Shown in pieces: positions 1 to 5,415 of a DNA stretch of 5,415 bases. The position numbers and the translations under genes are program-made. A model generated the notes under the pieces. It ran no database searches. It was not told where the DNA came from and saw nothing but the letters and a program-made list of their open reading frames with translations. Position 1 is the first letter of the stretch. The number at the start of each line of letters is the position of its first letter. Source of the stretch: an uncultured delta proteobacterium (GTDB lineage: Bacteria; Myxococcota_A; Polyangia; Polyangiales; Polyangiaceae); contig CAITLX010000945.1 of assembly GCA_903893335.1 (NCBI GenBank), positions 1-5,415 on the forward strand, written 5' to 3'.

Positions 1-122
1 CGCCCGGGCGAGGCGACCTTGAGCACGCAGAAGCCGGTCTCCTCGTTCGCGAACGTGACGCGCTCGACGGTGCCCTCGAGCACGTCGGCGGGGGGCGCGG
101 GTCGGCGGTCGTCGTCGCTCAC
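1..122 (-). CDS. recD2: RecD2-type ATP-dependent DNA helicase, N-terminal fragment
   Basis: RecD2 is an SF1B 5'-to-3' DNA helicase of cytoplasmic DNA repair, related to the alpha subunit of exonuclease V but acting without RecB and RecC. Only 40 codons are in the window; the gene runs off the left edge. After a disordered Asp/Arg/Pro-rich leader (residues 2-13) the translation reads LEGTVERVTFANEETGFCVL at residues 15-34. This closely resembles the N-terminal beta-rich signature of RecD2, usually of the form 'GTVERITFxNEENGFTVLR'. No helicase motif is visible because the ATPase domains lie outside. The start chosen is the GTG at 122-120. Upstream in the same frame I see no better start before the preceding gene, and a GTG at codon 14 would clip the leader. 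There is no clear Shine-Dalgarno. The start lies 11 nt after the monooxygenase stop, so translational coupling is plausible. The identification rests on this short motif only. Confidence 0.8.
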   Translation of the reverse strand, partial: MSDDDRRPAPPADVLEGTVERVTFANEETGFCVLKVASPG

Positions 123-133
123 GTCAGGCGAGC

Positions 134-1660
134 TTACCCCAGCGCAGCGTGCGCCGATGCGCCCGCGCCCGGCGCGCGGCGCACCTCGAAGCGGGCGGGG
201 TCGAACCGGCGCGTGCGCGCGCGGTACTCGAAGGTGAAGCCCGGCCAGAGCGTGGTGTTGCGCCCCGCCTCGCTCAGGTACCAGCTGGTGCAGCCCGAGG
301 CCCACACCGCGCGGTCGAGCCGCCGCGCCATCTCGCCGACGAAGGCCTGCTGCGCGTCGCGCCGCACGTCGACGAAGGCGGCGCCGTGCTCGCGCTGCCA
401 GGTGAGGCAGTCCATCACGTACCGGACCTGCGACTCGATCATGTAGACCATCGAGTTGTGGCCCAGCCCGGTGTTGGGCCCCATGAGGAAGAACAGGTTG
501 GGGAAGCCGGCGGTGGTGATGCCGAGGTAGGTCTCGGCGCCCGTCTTCCACGCCTCGCCGAGGTCGGCCCCCTCGCGACCGCGCACGCGGAGCGAGCCGA
601 GCGGCGCCTGCACGGCGAAGCCGGTGGCCCAGAGGATGGCGTCGACCTCGCGCGCCACGCCGTCCTTCGTGACGACGGCGTGGGGCTCGATGCGGTCGAT
701 GGCCTCGGTGACGACCTCGACGTTGGGTCGCGCGAGCGTCGGGTACCACTCGTTCGACATGAGGATGCGCTTGCACCCCGGCACGTACGTGGGCGTCACG
801 GCGGCGCGCAGCGCCGGGTCGGCGATGGCCCTCGCGATGGCGCGGCGGCCGAACCAGGCGACGAGCGACATCAGGCGCGGGTCGCCGACGAAGCCGAGCG
901 CGCGCGCCTCGTAGCGCGCGTAGATCGCGGCGCGGTAGGCCTTGCGCAGCAGCGTGGACGCGCCCAGCCAGCGCCGCGCGCGCGCGCCGTAGGCTCGGTC
1001 GGGCCTGCCCAGCACCCAGGGGGGCGTGCGCTGGAACAGGTGCAGCGCGGCGACCTGGGGCGCGATCGCGGGCACGAACTGGATGGCGCTGGCGCCCGTG
1101 CCGACGACGGCGACGCGCTTGCCGCGGAGATCGTACGCGTGGTTCCAGCGCGCCGAGTGGAACTGCTCGCCGGCGAACGTCGAGGCGCCGGCGATCTTCG
1201 GGAGGGTGGGGTTGGACAGGCCGCCGAGACCGGCGACCACGGCGGTGGCGGTCAGCGTCTCGCCTCGGTTCGTGCGCAGCGTCCAGCGCGCGCTCGCCTC
1301 GTCGAACGCGGCCTCGACCACCGCGCGGCCGAAGCGCACGAAGGGGCGCACGCCGAACGTGTCGGTGCAACGCTCGAGGTAGGCGCGGATCTCGGGCTGC
1401 GGCGCGAAGGCGCGCGACCAGCGCGGCGCCGGCGCGAACGAGAACGAATAGAGGTGCGAGGGCACGTCGCACGCGCACCCGGGGTACGTGTTGTCGCGCC
1501 AGGTGCCGCCGATGGCGTCGGCGCGCTCGAGCACGACGAAGTCGCGCCGCCCCGCCTTCAGCAGGGCGATCGCCATCGCGAGCCCCGAGAAGCCCGAGCC
1601 GACGATGGCGACCCCGACGCTCGCGGGGAGCGCTCCCCCGTCGTCGCTCGTGGCGCTCAC
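134..1660 (-). CDS. FAD/NAD(P)-dependent monooxygenase, Baeyer-Villiger / flavin-containing type (class B)
   Basis: Class B flavoprotein monooxygenases use NADPH and O2 through a C4a-peroxyflavin to insert oxygen next to a ketone carbonyl or onto N or S. The 508-residue protein is complete and of normal length for the shorter, EthA-like members. Visible motifs in order: FAD-binding GSGFSG at 21-26 after a beta strand; the glutamate ending the Rossmann strand at about 45 (VVLER); GGTWRDNTYPGCACDVPSHLYSF at 51-73, a conserved family block; the Baeyer-Villiger fingerprint FxGxxxHxxxW at 162-172 followed by Asn173 where many members have Pro or Asp; the NADPH-site GTGASA at 187-192; WATGF at 344-348; and GPNTGLGHNS at 394-403. 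The protein has no signal peptide, so it should be cytosolic. The start is GTG, supported by GAGGAG 5 nt upstream. It follows the lipoprotein gene by 16 nt. The substrate cannot be read from the sequence; ketone, sulfide or amine oxidation are all possible. Confidence 0.92.
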   Translation of the reverse strand: MSATSDDGGALPASVGVAIVGSGFSGLAMAIALLKAGRRDFVVLERADAIGGTWRDNTYPGCACDVPSHLYSFSFAPAPRWSRAFAPQPEIRAYLERCTDTFGVRPFVRFGRAVVEAAFDEASARWTLRTNRGETLTATAVVAGLGGLSNPTLPKIAGASTFAGEQFHSARWNHAYDLRGKRVAVVGTGASAIQFVPAIAPQVAALHLFQRTPPWVLGRPDRAYGARARRWLGASTLLRKAYRAAIYARYEARALGFVGDPRLMSLVAWFGRRAIARAIADPALRAAVTPTYVPGCKRILMSNEWYPTLARPNVEVVTEAIDRIEPHAVVTKDGVAREVDAILWATGFAVQAPLGSLRVRGREGADLGEAWKTGAETYLGITTAGFPNLFFLMGPNTGLGHNSMVYMIESQVRYVMDCLTWQREHGAAFVDVRRDAQQAFVGEMARRLDRAVWASGCTSWYLSEAGRNTTLWPGFTFEYRARTRRFDPARFEVRRAPGAGASAHAALG

Positions 1661-1665
1661 CGTCG

Positions 1666-1671
1666 CTCCTC
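1666..1671 (-). promoter_or_regulatory. Ribosome binding site of the monooxygenase gene
   Basis: On the minus strand GAGGAG is followed by 5 nt (CGACG) and then the GTG at 1660-1658. It is the best Shine-Dalgarno in the window and decides in favour of this GTG start. It lies inside the 16-nt gap after the lipoprotein stop codon, so the monooxygenase has its own initiation signal even if it is cotranscribed. Confidence 0.75.
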
Positions 1672-1676
1672 GCGGG

Positions 1677-2678
1677 TTACTCCGCCGGCGCGTCGCTCGT
1701 GGTGGCGTCGGAGCCTGCGTCGCTCGTCGTGCCGTCGCAGGCGGCGGGCATCTGCGAGGTGAGGGCGTGGAAGGTCGCCGACAGGCAGACGGCCGGGTCG
1801 CCCTTCTCGTCCTTGCAGAGGTACTCGAGGGGCTTGCCGCTGTTGAACGTGATGAGCAGCGAGTTGAGGCTCTGGTAGTTCTTGTTGCAGCCCGCGCACG
1901 CGTTGATGTCGTTCGGCGTGCCCTCGCGCTTGAACGTCGGGTCCGGGACGCTGCACTCCTCGGCCATGTGATCGCCGAGCAGCAGACAGGTGCACGTGCC
2001 CTCGACCGTCGTCTTGGGGATCGAGCCCTCGGCGAGGGTGCCGTCGGTGATCTCGTCGCAGGTCTCGCTCATGCGACCGCGGAACGCGGCGTTGCGCAGG
2101 GCGATGACGTTCGGCGGCGCGAGGACCGGCGCGCAGTTCTTCGGGTTGGCGGGGGTGCCGGCGTAGACGTTGAGCGCGGCCGGGTCGGCCGTGAAGGCGT
2201 AGCCGCCGTCGGCCGGCTCGAAGTTGGTGAACTCGCAGCCGTTGCGCAGGAGGCGGACGGTGCTCTTGGTCGACGCCACCGCGCAGGTGTCGCCCTGGCC
2301 GTCGGTGCGCGCCCCATTGATGATGTTGAGCGTGACCTCGTCCTCCTTCACGTCCTCCAGCTCGAGGAAGAAGTTGAGCTCGTGGCGCGTGATGTCGGCC
2401 AGCCAGATGGGGTTGAGCTGGGGAATGACGCCCGCGTTCTCGTTGCGGTCGATGGCCACGATCTGCAGGCTGTCGAAGCGGAAGACCTGGCCCTTCTTCA
2501 TGCACCCGCAGACGCCGGCGCTGCCGTCGCCCTGCGCGCCCGGGCCCGCGTCGGCGTAGGGGAGCTTGTTCGGCGTGTTGTCCACGTCGTTCGAGCAGGC
2601 GACGAAGGTGAGCGATGCGAGCGCGAAGCGGCCGAGGGTCGCCGTCGTTCGCGCGATGCGGGAGATGGGTTGGATCAT
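1677..2678 (-). CDS. Cysteine-rich secreted lipoprotein of unknown function
   Basis: I do not recognise a family. The 333-residue product starts with a typical export signal: Arg at 7, 10 and 17, a hydrophobic stretch around LASLTFVA (20-27), then Cys28. The box FVAC is a slightly atypical lipobox (Phe at -3). Ser29 at +2 would not act as an Asp-type inner-membrane retention signal under the E. coli rule. A flexible Asp/Ala/Gly linker (about 29-55) follows, then a globular part, and a low-complexity Ser/Asp/Ala/Thr tail from about 316 to the end. The mature part carries 14 further cysteines (57, 59, 132, 148, 182, 207, 229, 231, 242, 261, 264, 288, 298, 314), including CGC, CTC and CAGC. The even number and exported location suggest disulfides rather than a cytosolic metal site; there is no CxxCH heme motif. 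The start is the ATG at 2678-2676, and no strong Shine-Dalgarno precedes it. It is first in a possible leftward operon and divergent from the FadL-like gene. Confidence 0.85.
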   Translation of the reverse strand: MIQPISRIARTTATLGRFALASLTFVACSNDVDNTPNKLPYADAGPGAQGDGSAGVCGCMKKGQVFRFDSLQIVAIDRNENAGVIPQLNPIWLADITRHELNFFLELEDVKEDEVTLNIINGARTDGQGDTCAVASTKSTVRLLRNGCEFTNFEPADGGYAFTADPAALNVYAGTPANPKNCAPVLAPPNVIALRNAAFRGRMSETCDEITDGTLAEGSIPKTTVEGTCTCLLLGDHMAEECSVPDPTFKREGTPNDINACAGCNKNYQSLNSLLITFNSGKPLEYLCKDEKGDPAVCLSATFHALTSQMPAACDGTTSDAGSDATTSDAPAE

Positions 2679-2696
2679 CGTTGGGTGCCGTCGGCG

Positions 2697-2725
2697 ATGG
2701 TCCGCGAGCGTTCGTGCGCCGTCAA
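2697..2725 (-). promoter_or_regulatory. Weak candidate promoter for the leftward lipoprotein-monooxygenase run
   Basis: On the minus strand TTGACG (2725-2720) matches the sigma-70 -35 consensus at five of six bases, which is notable in such GC-rich DNA. At a 17-bp spacer the -10 position reads GACCAT (2702-2697), a poor match. Transcription would start about 12 nt before the lipoprotein ATG. This is suggestive only; the real promoter may use another sigma factor. Confidence 0.25.
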
Positions 2726-2730
2726 GGTGC

Positions 2731-2758
2731 TTGGCGAGCGCGAAGGTGCGTGTATGCT
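2731..2758 (+). promoter_or_regulatory. Candidate promoter of the FadL-like gene
   Basis: TTGGCG (2731-2736) and TATGCT (2753-2758) are separated by 16 bp and each match four of six sigma-70 consensus bases. The -10-like element is among the few A/T-containing hexamers in the 86-bp divergent gap. If it is real, transcription would begin about 7 nt downstream, at or next to the GTG at 2765, giving a leaderless mRNA. That would explain why no well-placed ribosome binding site is seen for that GTG. Confidence 0.3.
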
Positions 2759-2764
2759 CGCGCC

Positions 2765-4243
2765 GTGCTCGCCCCCCGCGCTCTCCGCTCTCGTTCGACG
2801 CTGCAACGTCTCGCCCCGGCGGTGCTCCTCGCCGTGCTGGCGAGCCCGGAGACCGCGCGCGCCGCGGGGCTCGAGGTGCCTGGCAATGGCGCCGCGGCCG
2901 TCGGACGCGGCACCGCGTTCGTCGCCGCCGCCGACGACGGGACGGCCATCGCCTACAACCCGGGCGCGCTGACGCGACTGCGCGGCACGACGGTCACCTA
3001 CTCGCACCAGGTGTTCTGGGAGAACTCGGCGTTCACGCGCGCCCCCACCGCCATCGGGCAGCCGACGGTCGACGGCGCGGGCAACTACGACGCCAACGCC
3101 AAGCAGTCCAACTCGACCGCGGCGTTCGTCGCCGGCGGGTTCCTCGCCGCCACCACCGACTTCGGGCTCGACCGCTGGCGCTTCGCCGCGGGCCTCTACG
3201 GGCCGTCGGCCTCGGGGCACAAGACGTTCGCCGTGATGGGCGGGCAGCGTTACATGCTGACCGAGCTCGACTCGCTGCTCGTCTACCCGAGCCTCGCGGT
3301 CGCCTACGGCGACGCCGACAAGTGGGGCGTCGGCGTCACGCTCCAGGCCGGCGTCATGCCGAAGACGAACATGTCGCTCGTCGTCGACGCGTCCACCGGC
3401 AGCAGCGGCAAGTACCCGCTGAGCCCGTACTACGCGGTCAACGACGTCGTCGCGACCATCAAGCTCAAGGACATGACCCCGCGCCCGAGCGCGATCGTGG
3501 GCGCCTGGTACCGCGTCACCCCCAACGTCGACGTCGCCGCCTCGGGGCGCGTCATGCCGATGACGTTCCACACCAAGGGCGACGTCTCGATGGGCAACGA
3601 CGATCCGCGCGTCGGCTCGCAGTTCACGCCCGATCAGCTCTCGGTCAGCAACTCGTCGGCGAAGATGGACATGTCCTTCGCCCCCACCGCCACGCTCGCC
3701 GCGCGCTACCGCGGCCTCGACGCCGAGGGCCGCGAGAAGTGGGACGTCGAGGTCGACGCGGTCTGGGAGGGCTGGCACATCATGAAGGACTACGACGTCC
3801 AGATGGCCGGCAAGATCAACCTGTTCGGCGGCGACCAGCAGATGCCGAGCGTGGCGCTGCCGAAGCGCTGGCGCGACACCTTCTCGGTGCGCGCCGGCGG
3901 CACCGCGCACCTCACCGACGCCTGGAGCCTCTCGGCCGGCGGGTACTGGGAGCAGGGCGCGACGCCGACGGCGTACAGCAACCTCGACTTCCCGAGCTTC
4001 GATCGCATCGGCGTCGCCGGCGGCGCGCGCTTCAAGTCGGGCCGCTTCTCCGCGGCGCTCTCGTACGCGCACGTCTTCCAGCAGACGCGCGAGGTGAGCG
4101 AGGAGCAGGGCAAGGTCTTCCAGGTCCGCGCGCTCGCGCAGTGCCCCGACGGCTGCAAGGGCTACTCGGGCGTGCCGGCCAACGCGGGCAAGTTCGAGTC
4201 GAGCTACGACCTGCTGACGGCGAGCGGCTCGATCGCTTTCTGA
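2765..4243 (+). CDS. FadL/OMPP1-family outer-membrane transporter for hydrophobic compounds
   Basis: FadL-family proteins are outer-membrane beta-barrels with an N-terminal plug that pass long-chain fatty acids or other hydrophobic molecules across the outer membrane. From the GTG at 2765 the product is 492 residues, somewhat longer than classical FadL. Residues 1-33 form a signal peptide: Arg-rich start, core LAPAVLLAVLA (17-27) and ARA before the likely cleavage at 33/34. The mature N-terminus carries the family signature GNGAAAVGRGTAF (40-52), then DDGTAIAYNPGALTRL (57-72), equivalent to the usual NPA(G/A) block. Later segments alternate as barrel strands, for example KWDVEVDAVWEGW (325-337), the LPKRWRDTFSVRAGG region (365-379) and YAHVF (434-438). 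The protein ends in Phe, as expected for BamA-assembled barrels. Cys460 and Cys464 (CPDGC) probably form a small loop disulfide. The start is uncertain: a GTG at 2750 is also in frame, but starting at 2765 gives a clean signal peptide. The substrate is unknown; the neighbouring monooxygenase hints at non-fatty-acid hydrophobics. Confidence 0.9.
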   Translation: MLAPRALRSRSTLQRLAPAVLLAVLASPETARAAGLEVPGNGAAAVGRGTAFVAAADDGTAIAYNPGALTRLRGTTVTYSHQVFWENSAFTRAPTAIGQPTVDGAGNYDANAKQSNSTAAFVAGGFLAATTDFGLDRWRFAAGLYGPSASGHKTFAVMGGQRYMLTELDSLLVYPSLAVAYGDADKWGVGVTLQAGVMPKTNMSLVVDASTGSSGKYPLSPYYAVNDVVATIKLKDMTPRPSAIVGAWYRVTPNVDVAASGRVMPMTFHTKGDVSMGNDDPRVGSQFTPDQLSVSNSSAKMDMSFAPTATLAARYRGLDAEGREKWDVEVDAVWEGWHIMKDYDVQMAGKINLFGGDQQMPSVALPKRWRDTFSVRAGGTAHLTDAWSLSAGGYWEQGATPTAYSNLDFPSFDRIGVAGGARFKSGRFSAALSYAHVFQQTREVSEEQGKVFQVRALAQCPDGCKGYSGVPANAGKFESSYDLLTASGSIAF

Positions 4244-4346
4244 GCGGACCGCACCTTCCGCGCCTTCTGGGCGGATCGCACCTTCGGCGCCTTCTGGGCG
4301 GACCGCGCCTTCGCGCCTTCTGAGTTCGCGACCTTCGGTCGCCCTC
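4241..4346 (+). repeat. Four imperfect 26-27 bp tandem repeats starting at the FadL-like stop codon
   Basis: The copies are 4241-4267 (27 bp), 4268-4294 (27 bp), 4295-4320 (26 bp) and a diverged 4321-4346 (26 bp); a further TGAGCG begins at 4347. Each copy starts TGRG and ends in CTTC or CCTC, and the first three share TGRGCGGAYCGCRCCTTC. Within a copy CGCACCTTC and GGCGCCTTC are themselves similar 9-mers. The first TGA is the stop codon of the transporter gene; copies two and three have TGG there. The array fills most of the 119-bp gap between the two convergent genes. I see no sign that it is a mobile element or CRISPR. Confidence 0.85.
4328..4342. terminator. Short hairpin between convergent genes, possible terminator
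   Basis: GCGACC and GGTCGC form a perfect 6-bp inverted repeat around TTC, in the last, most diverged repeat copy. The centre CTTCGG could instead adopt a C(UUCG)G-like tetraloop with partial stem slippage. It sits 85 nt after the FadL-like stop and about 20 nt beyond the feoB stop, so it could serve either transcript. No U-tract follows on either strand, so it is not a textbook intrinsic terminator; Rho-dependent ending is equally possible. Confidence 0.35.
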
Positions 4347-4362
4347 TGAGCGCCGTACGGTT

Positions 4363-5415
4363 TCAGCCCAGCCCGACGCCGACCGCCAGTCGGTGCACGA
4401 GCAGGGCGAGCGCCCAGCCGAGCGCGTAGGTGTAGGCGAGCGTGAACAGCGGCCAGCGCCAGCCGCGCGTCTCGCGGCGTATGACCGCGACGGTGCTCAT
4501 GCACTGGCAGGCGACGACGAAGAACGCGAGCAGCGCGAGCCCCGTGGCGATGGGGTAGGCCGGGCGCCCGTCGGCGGCTCGCGCGTCGCGCAGGCGCGCC
4601 GCGAGCGGCGACGGGTCCTCGGTCGCGTTCTCGAGGCCGAAGATGACGCCGAGCGTGCTCACCATGAGCTCGCGCGCGCCGAACGAGCCGATGAGCCCGA
4701 CGTTGATGCGCCAGTCGAAGCCGAGCGGGCGCGTGACGGGCTCGAGGCCGCGCCCCACCGCAGCGGCGACGCTGTGCTCGATGTGCTCGCCCGCGCTCGC
4801 GCCGACCGCGAAGCGCGCGCCGGGCTGCGGGACGTTGAGCAGGCACCAGAGCACCACCGACGCGACCACGATGGTGCGCCCGACGTCGTGCAGGAAGGTG
4901 CGCGCGCTGCGCACGACGACGCGCGCGAGCGTGCGCGGCTCGGGCGCGCGGTAGGCGGGCATCTCGAGCACCATGGGCAGGCCGCGGCCGCGCACGGCCG
5001 TGCGCCGGAGCACCGCGGCGGCCACGACGGCGAGCGCGACGCCGGCGAAGTAGAGCCCGACGAAGACGCCCGCGCGAAAGAGCGAGCCCTGCCTCGGAAA
5101 GAAGGCCGCGACGAGCAGCGCGTAGGTCGGGATGCGCGCCGAGCAGGTCATCAGCGGCACCACGAGGATGGTCGCGAGGCGCTCGCGCGGGTTGCGCACG
5201 ATGCGCGTCGCGGTGATGGCCGGGATCGCGCAGGCGTTGCCCATCAGCAGCGGTACGAACGATCGACCGCCGAGGCCAGCGGTGCGCAGCAGCCGATCGA
5301 CGAGGAACGCCCCGCGCGCGAGGTAGCCCGTGGACTCGAGCAGCTCGATGGCGACGCCGAGCACCACGATCTGCGGCATGAAGCCGAGCACCGTGCCCGC
5401 GCCGCCGAGCACGCC
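4363..5415 (-). CDS. feoB: Ferrous iron transporter FeoB, C-terminal membrane part (truncated by window edge)
   Basis: FeoB imports Fe2+ across the inner membrane. Its N-terminal GTP-binding domain, expected in the full protein, lies beyond the right edge. The 350 visible residues read GVLGGAGTVLGFMPQ at the start, the usual entry to the first Gate domain. They continue with the LLESTGYLARGAFLVDRLLR block, LLMGNACAIPAITATR containing the conserved Gate cysteine (fragment residue 62), and LMTCSARIPTYAL containing the second conserved cysteine (91). The second Gate has GSFGARELMVSTLGVIFG (about 243-260). Near the end come FFVVACQCMSTVAVIRRE and GWRWPLFTLAYTYALGWALA. About seven hydrophobic membrane segments can be seen. 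No frameshift is visible. The stop is TGA at 4365-4363. No feoA- or feoC-like gene follows; the next gene is the convergent transporter. Any promoter or feoA would be to the right of the window. Confidence 0.95.
   Translation of the reverse strand, partial: GVLGGAGTVLGFMPQIVVLGVAIELLESTGYLARGAFLVDRLLRTAGLGGRSFVPLLMGNACAIPAITATRIVRNPRERLATILVVPLMTCSARIPTYALLVAAFFPRQGSLFRAGVFVGLYFAGVALAVVAAAVLRRTAVRGRGLPMVLEMPAYRAPEPRTLARVVVRSARTFLHDVGRTIVVASVVLWCLLNVPQPGARFAVGASAGEHIEHSVAAAVGRGLEPVTRPLGFDWRINVGLIGSFGARELMVSTLGVIFGLENATEDPSPLAARLRDARAADGRPAYPIATGLALLAFFVVACQCMSTVAVIRRETRGWRWPLFTLAYTYALGWALALLVHRLAVGVGLG

Noticed and set aside
975..987. Run of alternating C and G (13 nt) with Z-DNA potential
   Set aside because: It lies inside the monooxygenase gene, encodes ordinary Ala/Arg residues and is expected by chance at this GC content.
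1098..1112. Asn instead of Pro/Asp after the Baeyer-Villiger fingerprint Trp as a sign of lost activity
   Set aside because: From general knowledge of the family, many shorter EthA-like homologues have WNH here, and all nucleotide-binding motifs are intact, so it is more likely a clade feature than a defect.
149..1762. Long plus-strand open frame of 537 codons opposite the monooxygenase gene
   Set aside because: It is antisense to a gene with clear family motifs. The translation is Arg/Ala/Gly/Val-rich and His-rich, typical of mirror frames in GC-rich DNA, and shows no recognisable domain.
162..2678. Possible cytochrome-type or zinc-finger motif in the lipoprotein (CAGC)
   Set aside because: No histidine follows for heme attachment and the protein is exported, where disulfides are the simpler reading.
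2615..2764. 50-codon in-frame N-terminal extension of the FadL-like gene
   Set aside because: It would overlap the start of the divergent lipoprotein gene and bury the signal peptide. The extension is Arg-rich shadow sequence.
2566..4323. 585-codon plus-strand frame running through the transporter gene into the repeats
   Set aside because: The frame is offset from the FadL reading frame, is extremely Arg-rich and lacks any domain; it stays open because of GC-rich codon bias.
4241..4346. CRISPR-like array
   Set aside because: The units are contiguous and imperfect with no unique spacers, and no cas gene is nearby.
2675..4846. 723-codon minus-strand open frame across the FadL-like gene, the repeat array and part of feoB
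   Set aside because: It overlaps two recognisable genes in shadow frames and has low-complexity Arg/Ala/Gly/Val composition. The repeated EGAEGAVRPEGAEGA-like segment is only the reverse translation of the tandem repeat.

Overview
The window is very GC-rich, with a strong G/C bias at third codon positions that opens long spurious antisense frames. Its gene content fits a GC-rich, diderm, probably aerobic bacterium. The outer-membrane barrel and the Asp-Ala-Gly-rich cysteine lipoprotein recall Myxococcota such as Polyangia. That placement is inferred from style; no marker gene in the window settles it.

Layout, left to right. (1) Positions 1-122, minus strand: the first 40 codons of a RecD2-type DNA helicase that continues past the left edge. 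(2) 134-1660, minus: a complete class B flavoprotein monooxygenase of the Baeyer-Villiger / flavin-containing type. (3) 1677-2678, minus: a secreted, cysteine-rich lipoprotein of unknown function. These three lie head to tail with gaps of 16 and 11 nt and may share a transcript running leftward. (4) 2679-2764: an 86-bp divergent intergenic region with weak candidate promoters on both strands. (5) 2765-4243, plus: a complete FadL/OMPP1-family outer-membrane transporter. (6) 4241-4346: four 26-27 bp imperfect tandem repeats beginning exactly at the fadL-like stop codon; the last copy contains a short hairpin. (7) 4363-5415, minus: the membrane (C-terminal) half of the ferrous iron transporter FeoB, convergent with the FadL-like gene and open at the right edge.

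Functionally, a FadL-type channel for hydrophobic molecules diverges from a lipoprotein-monooxygenase pair. Uptake and oxidation of a hydrophobic carbonyl or heteroatom compound is therefore conceivable, but only adjacency supports it. RecD2 (DNA repair) and FeoB (iron import) look like unrelated housekeeping neighbours. I see no mobile element, CRISPR array, tRNA or rRNA, and no convincing new multi-gene system. The most unusual items are the repeat array in phase with the fadL-like stop codon, the possible leaderless start of that gene, and the unclassified 14-cysteine lipoprotein.
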